In this document: positions 27,801 through 38,004 of the stretch, piece after piece
Layout of the letters: every line of letters begins with the position of its first letter
Numbering within the stretch: the first letter of the stretch is position 1
DNA from: a virus
IMG/VR virus record: IMGVR_UViG_3300034020_000824
Span: 1-64,000 of that record
DNA length: 64,000 nt
Strand: one strand, 5' to 3'
Position numbers and translations under genes: made by a program
The notes under the pieces: generated by a model
Told to the model about the DNA's origin: nothing
The model's input: only the letters and a program-made list of their open reading frames with translations
Database searches by the model: none

Positions 27801-30800
27801 ATGTATTGAAAAATAATGATGATTCTTTTAGACTTTGTGATGCTGGAATTGGTGGAACTGACATATCAAACTACACTAGAAAAAATTATATTAAATTTTC
27901 TTCTATTGGATCTGGATATCAATATTTTAGTTATCCTGATATTTCTGTTTCTATACAATATACCCCTGTTGGATTTGGTACTACAAGTCAACAGATTCAA
28001 TCTCTTGTAGCATCTCCAATTGTTAAAGGCAGTATTATAGATGTGTATCTATATGAAAGTGGAGTTGGATATGGATCCACAATTATAAATCTTGAAAGAA
28101 GACCATTAATAACAATAAAAACCGGAAGTGAGGCAAAATTAAAACCAATTATCACCAACGGTCAAATTAATTCTGTAAATATTCAATATGGTGGTGTTGA
28201 TTATTATTCAATTCCCGATTTGATTGTAACTGATTTAACTGGTGTAGGGTCCGGAGCAGATTTAAGACCAGTCATTACTAACCAAAAAATAACAGATATT
28301 AAGATAATAAATCCAGGAATTGGATACTCCACCAATTCTACAATAATTGAAGTAAAATCTGCAGGTTCTAATGCAATTCTAAATGCTAATATTAGATCTC
28401 TAACTGTCAATAATAACTTAAAGATTGGTGATGAGATTTTAATAGAATCTGAAAATGAATTGCAGTATTCTGTTTGTGGATATTTTGAAAATTTAAGAAA
28501 TTCATTTGGTGATAATGGTCTGCAAGTATCTAATATAATCGGATGGGCATATGATGGAAATCCAATATATGGACCATATGGATATTTTGATTCGGAAGAT
28601 TCAAACTCTGTTCCTAAATTGTTAGAATCTGGATATGCACTAAATCCTTCCAATGTTGTCGATAGACCTTCATTTCCATCAGGATTTTTTGTTGAAGATT
28701 ATGAGTATACAAATTCTGGAGACTTGGATGAAAATAATGGAAGATTTGGAAGAACGCCAGAATTTCCAAATGGAGTATATGCATATTTTGCAACTCTTGA
28801 CACTTTTTTGACCCCAATATTTCCCTATTTTGTAGGAAACAAATATAGATCTAATACTTTAAATGAAAATTCTACTTTAAATCAAACATTTGATTTTAAT
28901 AACTCAAATTTACTTAGAAATACTCTACCATATAAAGTGTCTGATGATTATGCAAAAAATGATTTTATAACAGAGACTAATGAAATTACGAACCAAGAGT
29001 CAATTGTTGAATCAGTATCCGAAGGATTTGTAAATGCATTTGATATTATTAATTCCGGATCCGATTATAAAGTTAATGATGTTTTAAATTTTGATGGTGC
29101 CAATACTTCTGGTGGTGGATTAGTAGCAAGAGTCTCTTCAATAGAAGGAAAAGATATTACAAAAATAGATACTTCAGTAGAAACTTATGAGAATTCTATT
29201 TTTACATATAATGACGGAGAAGAAGTAAAGGTTACCATTAAACCATATCATAATTTTTCCAATAATGATTTTGTTGTGATTTCGGGATTTTCGACCAATC
29301 TATCCAAGTTAAATAATTCATATAAGATTGGAGTATCTTCCTATTACTCAAATGTTCTTAAGGATGTTCCCTCATCAACATCTGGATTCACAACTGAGAT
29401 TTACATTACTCAACTTCCAACAAGGGTATCTGTAGGAAGTAGTATTAGAATAGGCAGTGAAACACTATCGGTGCTTGAAGTATATGAAAACCTTAATATA
29501 CTTAAAGTACAAAGAGGATCTACTGGAGTATCTCATACGGCAACTACTCAAATAAACTTTATTCCAGATTCATTTACTATTTCACAAAAAATAGATTACT
29601 TTGAGTCTAATGTAAATAATAAGGTGTTTTTTAATCCAGTACAATCAGTAGGAATTGGTACTACACCTGGAATTACAAATAAACTAACATTTGAATTTGG
29701 AGATTCTAATATTACCAGAATTGTCCCAACACAGGGAATTTATATTGAGAATCATCCATTTACAAATAATCAACTAGTAACATTTACAAATAATGGTTCA
29801 AATATTGCAGTTTCTACTTCACCAACAGGAACTCAATTTAATTTACCTCAAAATGTATATGTAACTGATAAGAATATTAATACTATTGGAATAAAAACCA
29901 CACTCAACTCTTCTGAGGTATTTTTTATTACTAATGGTAGTGATAATGATAAGTATTCATTTGAAAGTGTATATCCACAGATAGTTGGAAAAGTTGAAAG
30001 AGTTAAGTCTACTGTTTCAGTATCAACTTCTCACGAACTTTCTAGTGGAGATGTTATTAGTTTAAGTATCGAACCAAATCTTTCTGTAGGGATTGGAACT
30101 TCCACATCAATTTATATCAAAAGAGATTTAATAACTGACAATATTTTAATTAATCCAATTGGATTTAGTTCAACGGCAATTAATACTACAACAAATACTA
30201 TTTCAATTAATTCACATAACTTAAAAACTGGAGATAAGGTTTTATATTCATCCAATTTAGTTGCATCCGGATTATCAACTGGATTTTATTATGTTTATAG
30301 AGTTAATGAAAATATAATAAAACTTTCTGAAACATATGTAGATTCTAAAACTGTTCCTCCAACAACTGTAAATATCTCCAGTACTGGTGGGTCGAGTCAA
30401 AGTATTTCATTAATAAATCCACAAATTAAATCATTTAAAAATAATAACTTAGTATTTAACTTATCCGATAGTTCTTTAGTGGGATATAAATTTAAACTTT
30501 ATTATGATAATCAATATAATAATGAGTTTATTTCAACTCCATCATCCGACTTATTTACATTATCTGGTATAGGAACCATTGGAGTTTCTACTAATGCTTC
30601 TTCAACTATCAATTATAGTGAAAATCTACCAACTAAATTATACTACAATTTAGAAAAATCCGGATATATTAGTACTTCTGACAAAGAAGTGAGTAATTAT
30701 TCTGAAATATTATTTGTGAATAGTATATACAATTCCAATTATACAATTTCTGGCGTAGGGTCAACAACATTTAGCATTTCTTTATCAGAAAAACCGGAAA

Positions 30801-33800
30801 AATTATCATATACTCAAAATGAGTGTGATAAATTGCAATACACCACAACATCATTATCAGCAAAAGGTTCTATTAATAAAATTAATATTATTTCTGGTAG
30901 TTCTGGATATAAAAAACTTCCCACATTTGTAGGATCTAATTCTATCGATGGAAAAGATGCCTACATTACTCCAAAATCAACGTCCATAGGTAATGCAAAA
31001 GAAGTAAGAATCATTAATGAAGGATTTCAATATTCATCAGATAAAACTTTACAACCAACTGCATTAATATCTCCACTAATTACAATTAAAAATTCAAATA
31101 CAATTGGTATTATTACAGTTACAGATGGTGGAAAAGGATATACTGATGCGCCATCAGTAATAATTGTGGATTCAAGCACTGGTGAACAAATTGATAGTGG
31201 AATATTAGAAGCAAAACTGTCCGGAAATTCTATTGATTCTGTAAATATCATACAACAACCAAAGGGTCTTCCAGAAACAACGGTACAATTATTCACCACC
31301 AATAATACTAATGGAATTAGTATTCAACAAGTTCAATCTTCTTCAAGTGGAATTTTTACTTGCTTCATAACAACACCAACTTTAGGATTTTCCGCCTTCC
31401 CATTTTCTAGTGGAGATAAAGTATTTGTAGAAGGAATTCAAAAATTTAGCACTGAAGGGACTGGATTTAATTCTGAAGATTATGGATATCAATTCTTTAC
31501 GATTAATAACTATAGTAATGCTGGAACTCTTGATTCAGTAACAATTAACATTTCTGGATTAACCACAAATACGGGGATAGCAAAAACAATTCAGGATTCT
31601 GTTGGAAATATTATAAAAAGCACAGATTATCCCATATTTAATGTTACACAAATTCAATCTGAGTTTATTATTGGAGAAAAACTAATCTCAAATAATACTG
31701 AGAGAGATTTAGAAATTTCCTCTTATGAAAATTCATTTATTAAAGTATCTGGAACTTATGATTTGTCTGTTGGGGAAATTATTGTAGGAAAAGAATCTGG
31801 AAATGTAGCGACAATAGATAAAATTGAATCTGGTATTGGTAGATTTAAGGTTGACTACTCAATTGAAAAAAATATTGGATGGTCTAATGATATTGGTAAA
31901 TTGGATCAAGATAATCAAGTTGTTGCTGATAATGATTATTATCAAAATCTTTCCTATACTATAAAGAGTCCAATTACATATCAAGAATTAAGAACACCAG
32001 TTAATAGTTTAGTTCATACAAGTGGATTGAAGAATTTTGCAGATACTGGAATTACATCAACTGCAAACTTTGATGTTGTAACTTCCAATAATAATATAAG
32101 TATACTTTATGACATAATAGAGGAAAATAGAGTAGATACAATTTATGATTTTGATTTAGTAAAAGATATTGATTTAGTTGGAACTTCTTCAAAGTTTTTA
32201 AAATTAAAAAATAAAAAATTAACTGATTATATTGAGTGTAGAAGTAATGTAGTTTTAAAAATAGATGACATAAATCGTCAATTTTCCGACTCTGATGGAA
32301 ATCCAAGTGAATTTATTAATTTACTAGAATTAAATACTGGAGTATCTTATGATAATATATTGGTCAGGGTTTCCAGTCTGGACAATACCGAAATTCAATT
32401 AACGGAATTAGTTTTACTGAATGATGGAAGTAATTCATTTTTGGCTGAAAAATCAACACTAGTCAACGCTGGAGTTGGACTTACGCATATTTCTGGAGAA
32501 CCTATAGGAGAATTTATATTAATTACAGATGATGTAGATGATAGTAATTACTTAAGATTTGTTCCAAAAGATCCATTCAATATTGATTATGATATTAAAT
32601 TAATTAATAGCAATTTTAATTCTGTTTTGCCAGGAATTGGAACAACTTCTGTTGGATTTATCAATTTAACTGGTTCAAATAGAACTGCGACAACTGGAAT
32701 ACAAACTTCAATTATATCCGTACAGGCAAATAAATTTTCTTCATTATATTCAAATATTCAGATTATTGATTCAGTAACAAATCAAATGAACTTTGTTGAA
32801 GTATATTTGAACCACGATGGGACAGACACTTATATATCAGAATATTATTTTGATTCTGAATTTTTAAGCAATTATTATTCTGGAAATAACATAGGCTCAT
32901 TTGGTGCAAGCATTTCTTCTGGAGTTTTATCATTAAACTATATTAACAATTCCCCAAATTCAGTAAATGTTAGATCAAAGATTGTTGGGTTTGGAACAAC
33001 ATCTGTGGGTGCAGATACATATAGATTCATATCTCCAGGTCAAATACCAGGAAATGAAAGGAGTGCTATATATCAATCAACTTATTCATCTACAGTTTCT
33101 TCAGCATCAACTGTAATATCACTGAATAAAACTAATTTTAATGCAGTCAAATCTTTAGTAGAAGTAAGTGTTGGGTCAACAAGTGCTCTTCATCAAATAA
33201 TGTTAGTGCAGGATGAAACTAACATTTATGTTCAACAATCACCTTTTCTTTCTGTCGGAAGTACAAACGGAATTGGAACTTTTGGTGGAGAATATTCTGG
33301 TAGTAATTTCATACTAAAATTTTATCCAGAACCATCAGTAACTTCTGAGGTTAATATTTTAGCATTTAATCAGTGCTTGTATACAACTTTAGATACACAA
33401 AATACTGCTCCAAGTTTAAGTTATGGAACAATAGAAGAATCGATTGATATTGAGCAGTATAATGCAATTAATGGAAATAGAATTAATAGAAATAATTTTA
33501 ATTTAAAATCCAATGGAATTGAAATTTTTGCAAAAAGATTTAATCCTACAAATTCAACAATTTTAGATCCATCAACGGGAATATTTACTATACAAAACCA
33601 TTTTTTCAGCAACTTAGAAGAACTTATCTATACACCAAAATCAACATTTATTGGAGTTGGTGCTAGTGCAATGGAAATTGGTGCTGGTCCGACATTGTTA
33701 CCTTCAGAGGTATATGTCATCAAATTGTCAGATAGTACATTTAAATTAGCAACAACTAAGTCTAATGCTATTTCTGGAATTGCAGTTACATTTACTTCAT

Positions 33801-36430
33801 ATGGTAGCGGTAATGCACATCAACTAGAAATGGATAAAAAACTTGAAAAAGCACTAATTACTATTGATAATATAGTTCAATATCCATTATTATTTACTCC
33901 AATATCATACACTTTGCTTAATAATGGTGGACAAATAAGTGCAGGTTCTTCAATATTTGCCTTGAGTGGAATATCTACAATTATACCAAAAGATATTCTA
34001 AAAATTGATAATGAATATATGGGAATAATTAATGTTGGATTGGGAACAACCAATGTTGGACCAATTACAAATAGTGGAAATATCAATTTAGTCGAAGTCA
34101 CTAGAGGATTTGTTGGGTCATCGGCATCGACTCACACAGATTCTACTTCAGTAAGAATTTATAAAGGATCTTATAATATTGTTGATGGTGATATTTTCTT
34201 TGCAGAATCTCCAAGAGGAAATCCTCAAATAATTAAAGATTCTAGTAATTTGACTTTTGAAACTTCCGATTTTACCGGAAGAGTTTTCTTGAGAAATGAT
34301 TATACATCAAATCAACTATATGACGATATTTCAAGTCAATTTACAGGTATTGGTAGAACTTTTACATTAACTGTCGGTGGGGCAAACACTGTAGGGTTGG
34401 GAACCAGTGGAGGAAATGGAATTTTATTCATAAATGGTGTTTTCCAAACTCCAACAACTCTCAATAACCCAGAAAATAATTTTAGTATTATTGAAAATAC
34501 TGTTTCAGGAATATCTAGTGTGGTATTCTCTGGAATTAGAGATCCAGATAATCTTAATATTATTACTTCGGAGTTTGATGTAAATCAAAACCAAACCCCT
34601 AGAGGAGGAATAATTGTTTCCTTGGGTTCTTCTACTGGTCTTGGATATGCACCTCTTGTGGGAGCAGCAGTAACTGCCGTAGTTGGGGCAGGGGGTAGTA
34701 TAGTATCTGTTGGACTAGGAACTACCGATAATCTTGGTTCTGGATACAATGGTATTGTTTCCGTAGGAGTTTCAGTATATCAAAATGGACACACAGGAGC
34801 AGCAGCGACGATATCGGCAACAGTTGGAGCGGGCGGCGTCTTATCATTCGCCGTTGTTGGAGGAGGTACGGGGTATACGAATCCTCAAGTATTTGTATCA
34901 GAACCTTCATATGAAAATTTAAATGTAATCGGAGTATCTAGATTAGGAGTTGGAGCAACAACAAATACTGGAATAGGTCTTTTACTTAATGTCGAAGTTG
35001 GAGCAAGTTCTACAACTGGAATAGGATCAACATACTTTGAAGTTTCTAAATTTAGTATTTCAAGACAGGGTTACTCGTTCCGAAGAGGAGATGTATTTAA
35101 ACCAGTTGGATTGGTGACTGCTAAAGGATTGGCATCTCCATTATCAGAGTTCCAATTGACTGTGGTTGATACATTTTCAGATTCTTTTGCTGCTTGGCAG
35201 TTTGGTGAGTTTGATTATATAGATTCTATAAAAAATTATCAGGATGGAGTCAGAACAAGATTCCCACTATATTATAATAATGAATTATTGAGTTTTGAAT
35301 CTTCAGAAGGTTCTCAAGTAAATCTTTCAAATGCACTATTAATTGTTATAAATGGAGTAATTCAAGATCCTGGAGTTGCATATCAATTTGATGGCGGAAC
35401 TAGTTTCATATTTACAACTGCTCCAAGACCAGAGGATAATGTTGCAATTTTCTTCTATAAAGGAACTGATGGTGTTGATGTTATTGTAAATGATTCAATT
35501 AATGAAACTTTAAAAAGAGGTGATACTGTACAAGTTCTTAAAAATAATTCAATTCCAGGAACAATAACACAAGACAAGAGAATAGTATTTGATTTATCAT
35601 TCTCCGATAAGTTTGAAACTAATTTATATTCAAACCAAGGTGTTGACTCTGAAAATAATAAACCATTAAGTTGGATTAAGCAAAAAGTTGATAGGAAAAT
35701 TAACGGAGAAGACGTTTATAAAACTAGAGATTCTATTGAGTCTTTAATTTATCCAACCGCTAAGATTATTAAAGATTTTTCAACCACAGATACTCAAATA
35801 TTTGTAGATAATGCAGAATTCTTTGAGTATGATAATACTATTAGTCCAGAACCTTTTAGTTCTTTAATTGTCAATGGAATTTCCACTAATGCAAGTGGAG
35901 CAGTAGAATTAATTTCAAATATTACTTTAATTAACGGATTCTCTGGAATTATTACAGGAATTACAACCACAACAGGTAGTGGAGGTAATCCACTGGCACT
36001 TAAATTCCATTTAAATTCTTCATCATTTACAGGTCTATCTACTGGATATCCAATTTATATCTTTGATACAAGAGTTGGGAAGGGAGTCACTTCTATTAAT
36101 ACTTCTAATTCTGCGGTGGTTGGAATTGGAACAACTTTTATAGATAATATTTACTACATTCATCAGTTCTCCTCTAGTGGTACTGTTGGAATCATTACTT
36201 GTAATATATTATCAACCACATCTACGACTGGACTCTCTTCTTCTGGAAGTATATCAAATCCTGTTGGTAAATATTCTTGGGGTAGAATGTCTGGATTTAG
36301 TAGGTCAGGTTCTCCAATTTCAATAGGAGTAACCGGAAATACTGTGGATGTTGGATTAACAACCTTTGCAACGATTCAAAGAAGGGGAATTGGAATTAGA
36401 CAAACAGGAGCACTTCCAAAACTCTTATAA
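24857..36430 (+). CDS. Giant baseplate/tail protein in gene 7 position, with YHYH-like domain
   Basis: A 3857-residue protein, the largest here. It follows gene 6 directly and precedes gene 8, the position of T4 gene 7 (about 1030 residues), so it probably replaces or expands the wedge initiator. The N-terminus (GFESRVKVQQVIENQLPNFI, FLKQYYISQEYQSG) looks conserved in cyanophages. Around residues 1225-1330, GWAYDGNPIYGPYGYF, NGRFGRTPEFPNGVYAYF and FPYFVGNKY match a YHYH-like domain. Repeats include at least three RG--G---H modules (near residues 120, 1550 and 3090) and many GG-GY-----P--- motifs typical of beta-rich fibre proteins. Likely radiates from the baseplate periphery. No frameshift seen. 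Confidence 0.75.
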   Translation: MIQTGFESRVKVQQVIENQLPNFILDESPNTAEFLKQYYISQEYQSGVVDIAENLDQYLKLDNLTPEVIVGSTELSTNISSSSGIVTVTSTKGFPQTYGLLKIDDEIITYTGITTNTFTGCVRGFSGVTNYHSDSNQEELVFSESVSASHNEGSSVQNLSSLFLKEFYKKIKYTFTPGLEDVDFVSDLNVGNFIKEARSFYQAKGTDESFRILFNVLYGVTPQVVNLENFLIKPSSAEFIRREIVIAERISGNPSKLLGQTIKKFNDDGTSASISEIAPFTRNNVQYFKISLFVGYNDTSAVLGNFTITPNTKSLKNVTIGSSVISVDSTIGFPEQGTIISGNNTITYTSKSINQFFGCTGIISEIFSTDDIRSDEIYYGYEDGDLNKKVELRLTGVLSKFVQVSDTLNLDEGQIISVKNIGDLIKNPQQNKTYEEVFANSWIYNTGSRYEIENISNFTLTSPIDRSSLKIGDEVEILERDSTTVVSSSGAYVSDIIFSQNRVIIDNLVFSPENEAKYDLRRKINTANSTIVPIQFGNNVILSDIQNLYTDDEYAYVASNSLPSGRDGYNGNFTYRITKDIKSSVALEISDEIDNNYTSIVFQNPVPFITGDRVYYQPSGTPIVGLDTGDYYVQVLNPSNKIRLYSSLSFVGTNDFLTFSDSNFVNQTHRFTLYSQKSNIIGAQKLFKKFPLSENIDTGTGELTLPGSIGMLINGVEINNYKSNDKVYYGPLKSISVLNGGIGYDVINPPLISVSSGTGSTALVRPVVSGSIKKVYIDSQDYDINTIVSIGITGGNGSGCVLEPIITKRKRDILFDARLSTNSGGISSTTNQLSFLTDHNLSNGELIVYNSNGNSPIGIGSTNLTLVNNATYYSKIDNNRTIRLYQTNSDYLSGINTVSFSGTNTAGIHKFSTASFKNTISEIKILNGGSGYTNRELIVSSAGISTSNNTINFKNHGFNDGELVTYQYQTSTIGISTLSQYYVLKNNDDSFRLCDAGIGGTDISNYTRKNYIKFSSIGSGYQYFSYPDISVSIQYTPVGFGTTSQQIQSLVASPIVKGSIIDVYLYESGVGYGSTIINLERRPLITIKTGSEAKLKPIITNGQINSVNIQYGGVDYYSIPDLIVTDLTGVGSGADLRPVITNQKITDIKIINPGIGYSTNSTIIEVKSAGSNAILNANIRSLTVNNNLKIGDEILIESENELQYSVCGYFENLRNSFGDNGLQVSNIIGWAYDGNPIYGPYGYFDSEDSNSVPKLLESGYALNPSNVVDRPSFPSGFFVEDYEYTNSGDLDENNGRFGRTPEFPNGVYAYFATLDTFLTPIFPYFVGNKYRSNTLNENSTLNQTFDFNNSNLLRNTLPYKVSDDYAKNDFITETNEITNQESIVESVSEGFVNAFDIINSGSDYKVNDVLNFDGANTSGGGLVARVSSIEGKDITKIDTSVETYENSIFTYNDGEEVKVTIKPYHNFSNNDFVVISGFSTNLSKLNNSYKIGVSSYYSNVLKDVPSSTSGFTTEIYITQLPTRVSVGSSIRIGSETLSVLEVYENLNILKVQRGSTGVSHTATTQINFIPDSFTISQKIDYFESNVNNKVFFNPVQSVGIGTTPGITNKLTFEFGDSNITRIVPTQGIYIENHPFTNNQLVTFTNNGSNIAVSTSPTGTQFNLPQNVYVTDKNINTIGIKTTLNSSEVFFITNGSDNDKYSFESVYPQIVGKVERVKSTVSVSTSHELSSGDVISLSIEPNLSVGIGTSTSIYIKRDLITDNILINPIGFSSTAINTTTNTISINSHNLKTGDKVLYSSNLVASGLSTGFYYVYRVNENIIKLSETYVDSKTVPPTTVNISSTGGSSQSISLINPQIKSFKNNNLVFNLSDSSLVGYKFKLYYDNQYNNEFISTPSSDLFTLSGIGTIGVSTNASSTINYSENLPTKLYYNLEKSGYISTSDKEVSNYSEILFVNSIYNSNYTISGVGSTTFSISLSEKPEKLSYTQNECDKLQYTTTSLSAKGSINKINIISGSSGYKKLPTFVGSNSIDGKDAYITPKSTSIGNAKEVRIINEGFQYSSDKTLQPTALISPLITIKNSNTIGIITVTDGGKGYTDAPSVIIVDSSTGEQIDSGILEAKLSGNSIDSVNIIQQPKGLPETTVQLFTTNNTNGISIQQVQSSSSGIFTCFITTPTLGFSAFPFSSGDKVFVEGIQKFSTEGTGFNSEDYGYQFFTINNYSNAGTLDSVTINISGLTTNTGIAKTIQDSVGNIIKSTDYPIFNVTQIQSEFIIGEKLISNNTERDLEISSYENSFIKVSGTYDLSVGEIIVGKESGNVATIDKIESGIGRFKVDYSIEKNIGWSNDIGKLDQDNQVVADNDYYQNLSYTIKSPITYQELRTPVNSLVHTSGLKNFADTGITSTANFDVVTSNNNISILYDIIEENRVDTIYDFDLVKDIDLVGTSSKFLKLKNKKLTDYIECRSNVVLKIDDINRQFSDSDGNPSEFINLLELNTGVSYDNILVRVSSLDNTEIQLTELVLLNDGSNSFLAEKSTLVNAGVGLTHISGEPIGEFILITDDVDDSNYLRFVPKDPFNIDYDIKLINSNFNSVLPGIGTTSVGFINLTGSNRTATTGIQTSIISVQANKFSSLYSNIQIIDSVTNQMNFVEVYLNHDGTDTYISEYYFDSEFLSNYYSGNNIGSFGASISSGVLSLNYINNSPNSVNVRSKIVGFGTTSVGADTYRFISPGQIPGNERSAIYQSTYSSTVSSASTVISLNKTNFNAVKSLVEVSVGSTSALHQIMLVQDETNIYVQQSPFLSVGSTNGIGTFGGEYSGSNFILKFYPEPSVTSEVNILAFNQCLYTTLDTQNTAPSLSYGTIEESIDIEQYNAINGNRINRNNFNLKSNGIEIFAKRFNPTNSTILDPSTGIFTIQNHFFSNLEELIYTPKSTFIGVGASAMEIGAGPTLLPSEVYVIKLSDSTFKLATTKSNAISGIAVTFTSYGSGNAHQLEMDKKLEKALITIDNIVQYPLLFTPISYTLLNNGGQISAGSSIFALSGISTIIPKDILKIDNEYMGIINVGLGTTNVGPITNSGNINLVEVTRGFVGSSASTHTDSTSVRIYKGSYNIVDGDIFFAESPRGNPQIIKDSSNLTFETSDFTGRVFLRNDYTSNQLYDDISSQFTGIGRTFTLTVGGANTVGLGTSGGNGILFINGVFQTPTTLNNPENNFSIIENTVSGISSVVFSGIRDPDNLNIITSEFDVNQNQTPRGGIIVSLGSSTGLGYAPLVGAAVTAVVGAGGSIVSVGLGTTDNLGSGYNGIVSVGVSVYQNGHTGAAATISATVGAGGVLSFAVVGGGTGYTNPQVFVSEPSYENLNVIGVSRLGVGATTNTGIGLLLNVEVGASSTTGIGSTYFEVSKFSISRQGYSFRRGDVFKPVGLVTAKGLASPLSEFQLTVVDTFSDSFAAWQFGEFDYIDSIKNYQDGVRTRFPLYYNNELLSFESSEGSQVNLSNALLIVINGVIQDPGVAYQFDGGTSFIFTTAPRPEDNVAIFFYKGTDGVDVIVNDSINETLKRGDTVQVLKNNSIPGTITQDKRIVFDLSFSDKFETNLYSNQGVDSENNKPLSWIKQKVDRKINGEDVYKTRDSIESLIYPTAKIIKDFSTTDTQIFVDNAEFFEYDNTISPEPFSSLIVNGISTNASGAVELISNITLINGFSGIITGITTTTGSGGNPLALKFHLNSSSFTGLSTGYPIYIFDTRVGKGVTSINTSNSAVVGIGTTFIDNIYYIHQFSSSGTVGIITCNILSTTSTTGLSSSGSISNPVGKYSWGRMSGFSRSGSPISIGVTGNTVDVGLTTFATIQRRGIGIRQTGALPKLL

Positions 36431-36433
36431 ATA
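36426..36433 (+). promoter_or_regulatory. Late promoter (TATAAATA)
   Basis: Overlaps the stop of the giant gene, 18 nt before gene 8. Confidence 0.7.
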
Positions 36434-36451
36434 CTTAAAAAAAATATTAAT

Positions 36452-37996
36452 ATGGCAGCAATCGTAACAGATCAATTTAGAATATTAAATGCGAGCAATT
36501 TTATAGACTCTGTTGTAGATAGTAGTAATTCTTATTATGTTTTTTTGGGTTTAGATAATCCTGCACAAGTTGGATTTGGAAGAACTACTACTTGGAATGA
36601 TGATACTCCAAATCCAACTGATAATTTAGAATATTTAAGTCACTATAGAGATACATCTTTATTTGGTAAAAAAGTTACGTCTAGCAATATTAGAAGACTC
36701 ATAAGAAAGGTTACTTGGACTTCCAATACATCTTATGAGATGTATAGACACGATTATAGCATTCAGAATCCAACACCAAATTCAAACTCAAGTAGGTTAT
36801 ATGACTCAAATTATTATGTAATTAATAGTGATTTTAGAGTTTATATTTGTATAGATAATGGTTCTTCTGGTACAAATTTAAAGGGAAATAAATCTCAAGA
36901 TGAACCTACATTTACAGATTTAGAACCATCTGCAGCTGGAATAAGTGGAGATGGTTATATTTGGAAATATCTCTTTTCAGTCTCTCCAAGTGATATTGTA
37001 AAGTTTGATTCAACAGAATATGTTGTTGTTCCAAATGATTGGACAACATCAACAGATTCTCAGATTATAAGTGTAAGAGAAAATGGGGATTCTGGAGATA
37101 CAAACCCAAATCAAATCAAAAAAGTATATATTCAAAATGGAGGAAGTGGATATAGTTCTGGTGTTGTTGATATTCTTGGTGATGGATCTGGTGGTAGAGT
37201 TTCTATAACAGTCAATAGTAGTGGATCTATTGTATCTACTCAAATTGTTGCAGGTGGATTTGGATATACTTGGGGAATCGTTGACTTGGGAAGTCTTCGT
37301 CCTGGTGGAAGTCTTCCAAATCCAGCAAAACTAATACCAATCATTCCCCCATCAAACGGGCATGGATATGACATTTATACTGAATTAGGAACAGATAAAG
37401 TATTAGTATATGCCAGATTTGATGACTCAACAAAAGATTTTCCAACTGATACCAAATTTGCTCAAGTTGGAATTATAAAAAATCCAACTACTTTTTCATC
37501 TGATACTGTTATCTTTACGGAAAATCAATATTCATCTCTAGGGGCGATTAAATTAACTTCAGGTTTTACTGGAACTCCAGTTATCGGAGAAGAAATGACT
37601 CAAACTGTAACCAATGGAACTGCAAGAGGTTATGTGGCTTCATATGATAGTGAAACTAAGGTATTAAAATATTTTCAAGATAGATCTTTATTTTTTGGAA
37701 ATAGTTTAGATCAAACTGACCGAAATGATAACTCTAAAGTTTATAATTTTGAATCTTCGGCAAATCCTATCAGTCCATTTGCAGGATCTATTGATACTAG
37801 TTTTGGTTCTCTCACCCCAACAAATAAAGTTACTGTTGGAAATAAAGTTATAGATTTAGGAGTAACTTTTACAGCAGGTCTTGCAAATCCTGAGATAAAT
37901 AAAAAGACAGGAGATATAATTTATATTGATAATAGACCCCTGGTAACAAGAGACATTAGGCAAAAAGAAGACATTAAAATTATCCTGGAATTCTAA
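36452..37996 (+). CDS. 8: Baseplate wedge protein gp8
   Basis: A 514-residue protein, longer than T4 gp8 (334). The N-terminus (DQFRILNASNFIDSV, YYVFLGLDNP, LRR-type helix SNIRRLIRKVTW) and YYVINSDFRVYICIDN, then GDGYIWKYLFSVSP, are the cyanophage gp8 signature. The extra length holds GG-GY repeats (QNGGSGYSSGVVDILGDG, AGGFGYTWGIVDLG). gp8 is a wedge subunit. Its own late promoter is upstream. Confidence 0.85.
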   Translation: MAAIVTDQFRILNASNFIDSVVDSSNSYYVFLGLDNPAQVGFGRTTTWNDDTPNPTDNLEYLSHYRDTSLFGKKVTSSNIRRLIRKVTWTSNTSYEMYRHDYSIQNPTPNSNSSRLYDSNYYVINSDFRVYICIDNGSSGTNLKGNKSQDEPTFTDLEPSAAGISGDGYIWKYLFSVSPSDIVKFDSTEYVVVPNDWTTSTDSQIISVRENGDSGDTNPNQIKKVYIQNGGSGYSSGVVDILGDGSGGRVSITVNSSGSIVSTQIVAGGFGYTWGIVDLGSLRPGGSLPNPAKLIPIIPPSNGHGYDIYTELGTDKVLVYARFDDSTKDFPTDTKFAQVGIIKNPTTFSSDTVIFTENQYSSLGAIKLTSGFTGTPVIGEEMTQTVTNGTARGYVASYDSETKVLKYFQDRSLFFGNSLDQTDRNDNSKVYNFESSANPISPFAGSIDTSFGSLTPTNKVTVGNKVIDLGVTFTAGLANPEINKKTGDIIYIDNRPLVTRDIRQKEDIKIILEF

Positions 37997-38004
37997 AAAA
38001 AAAA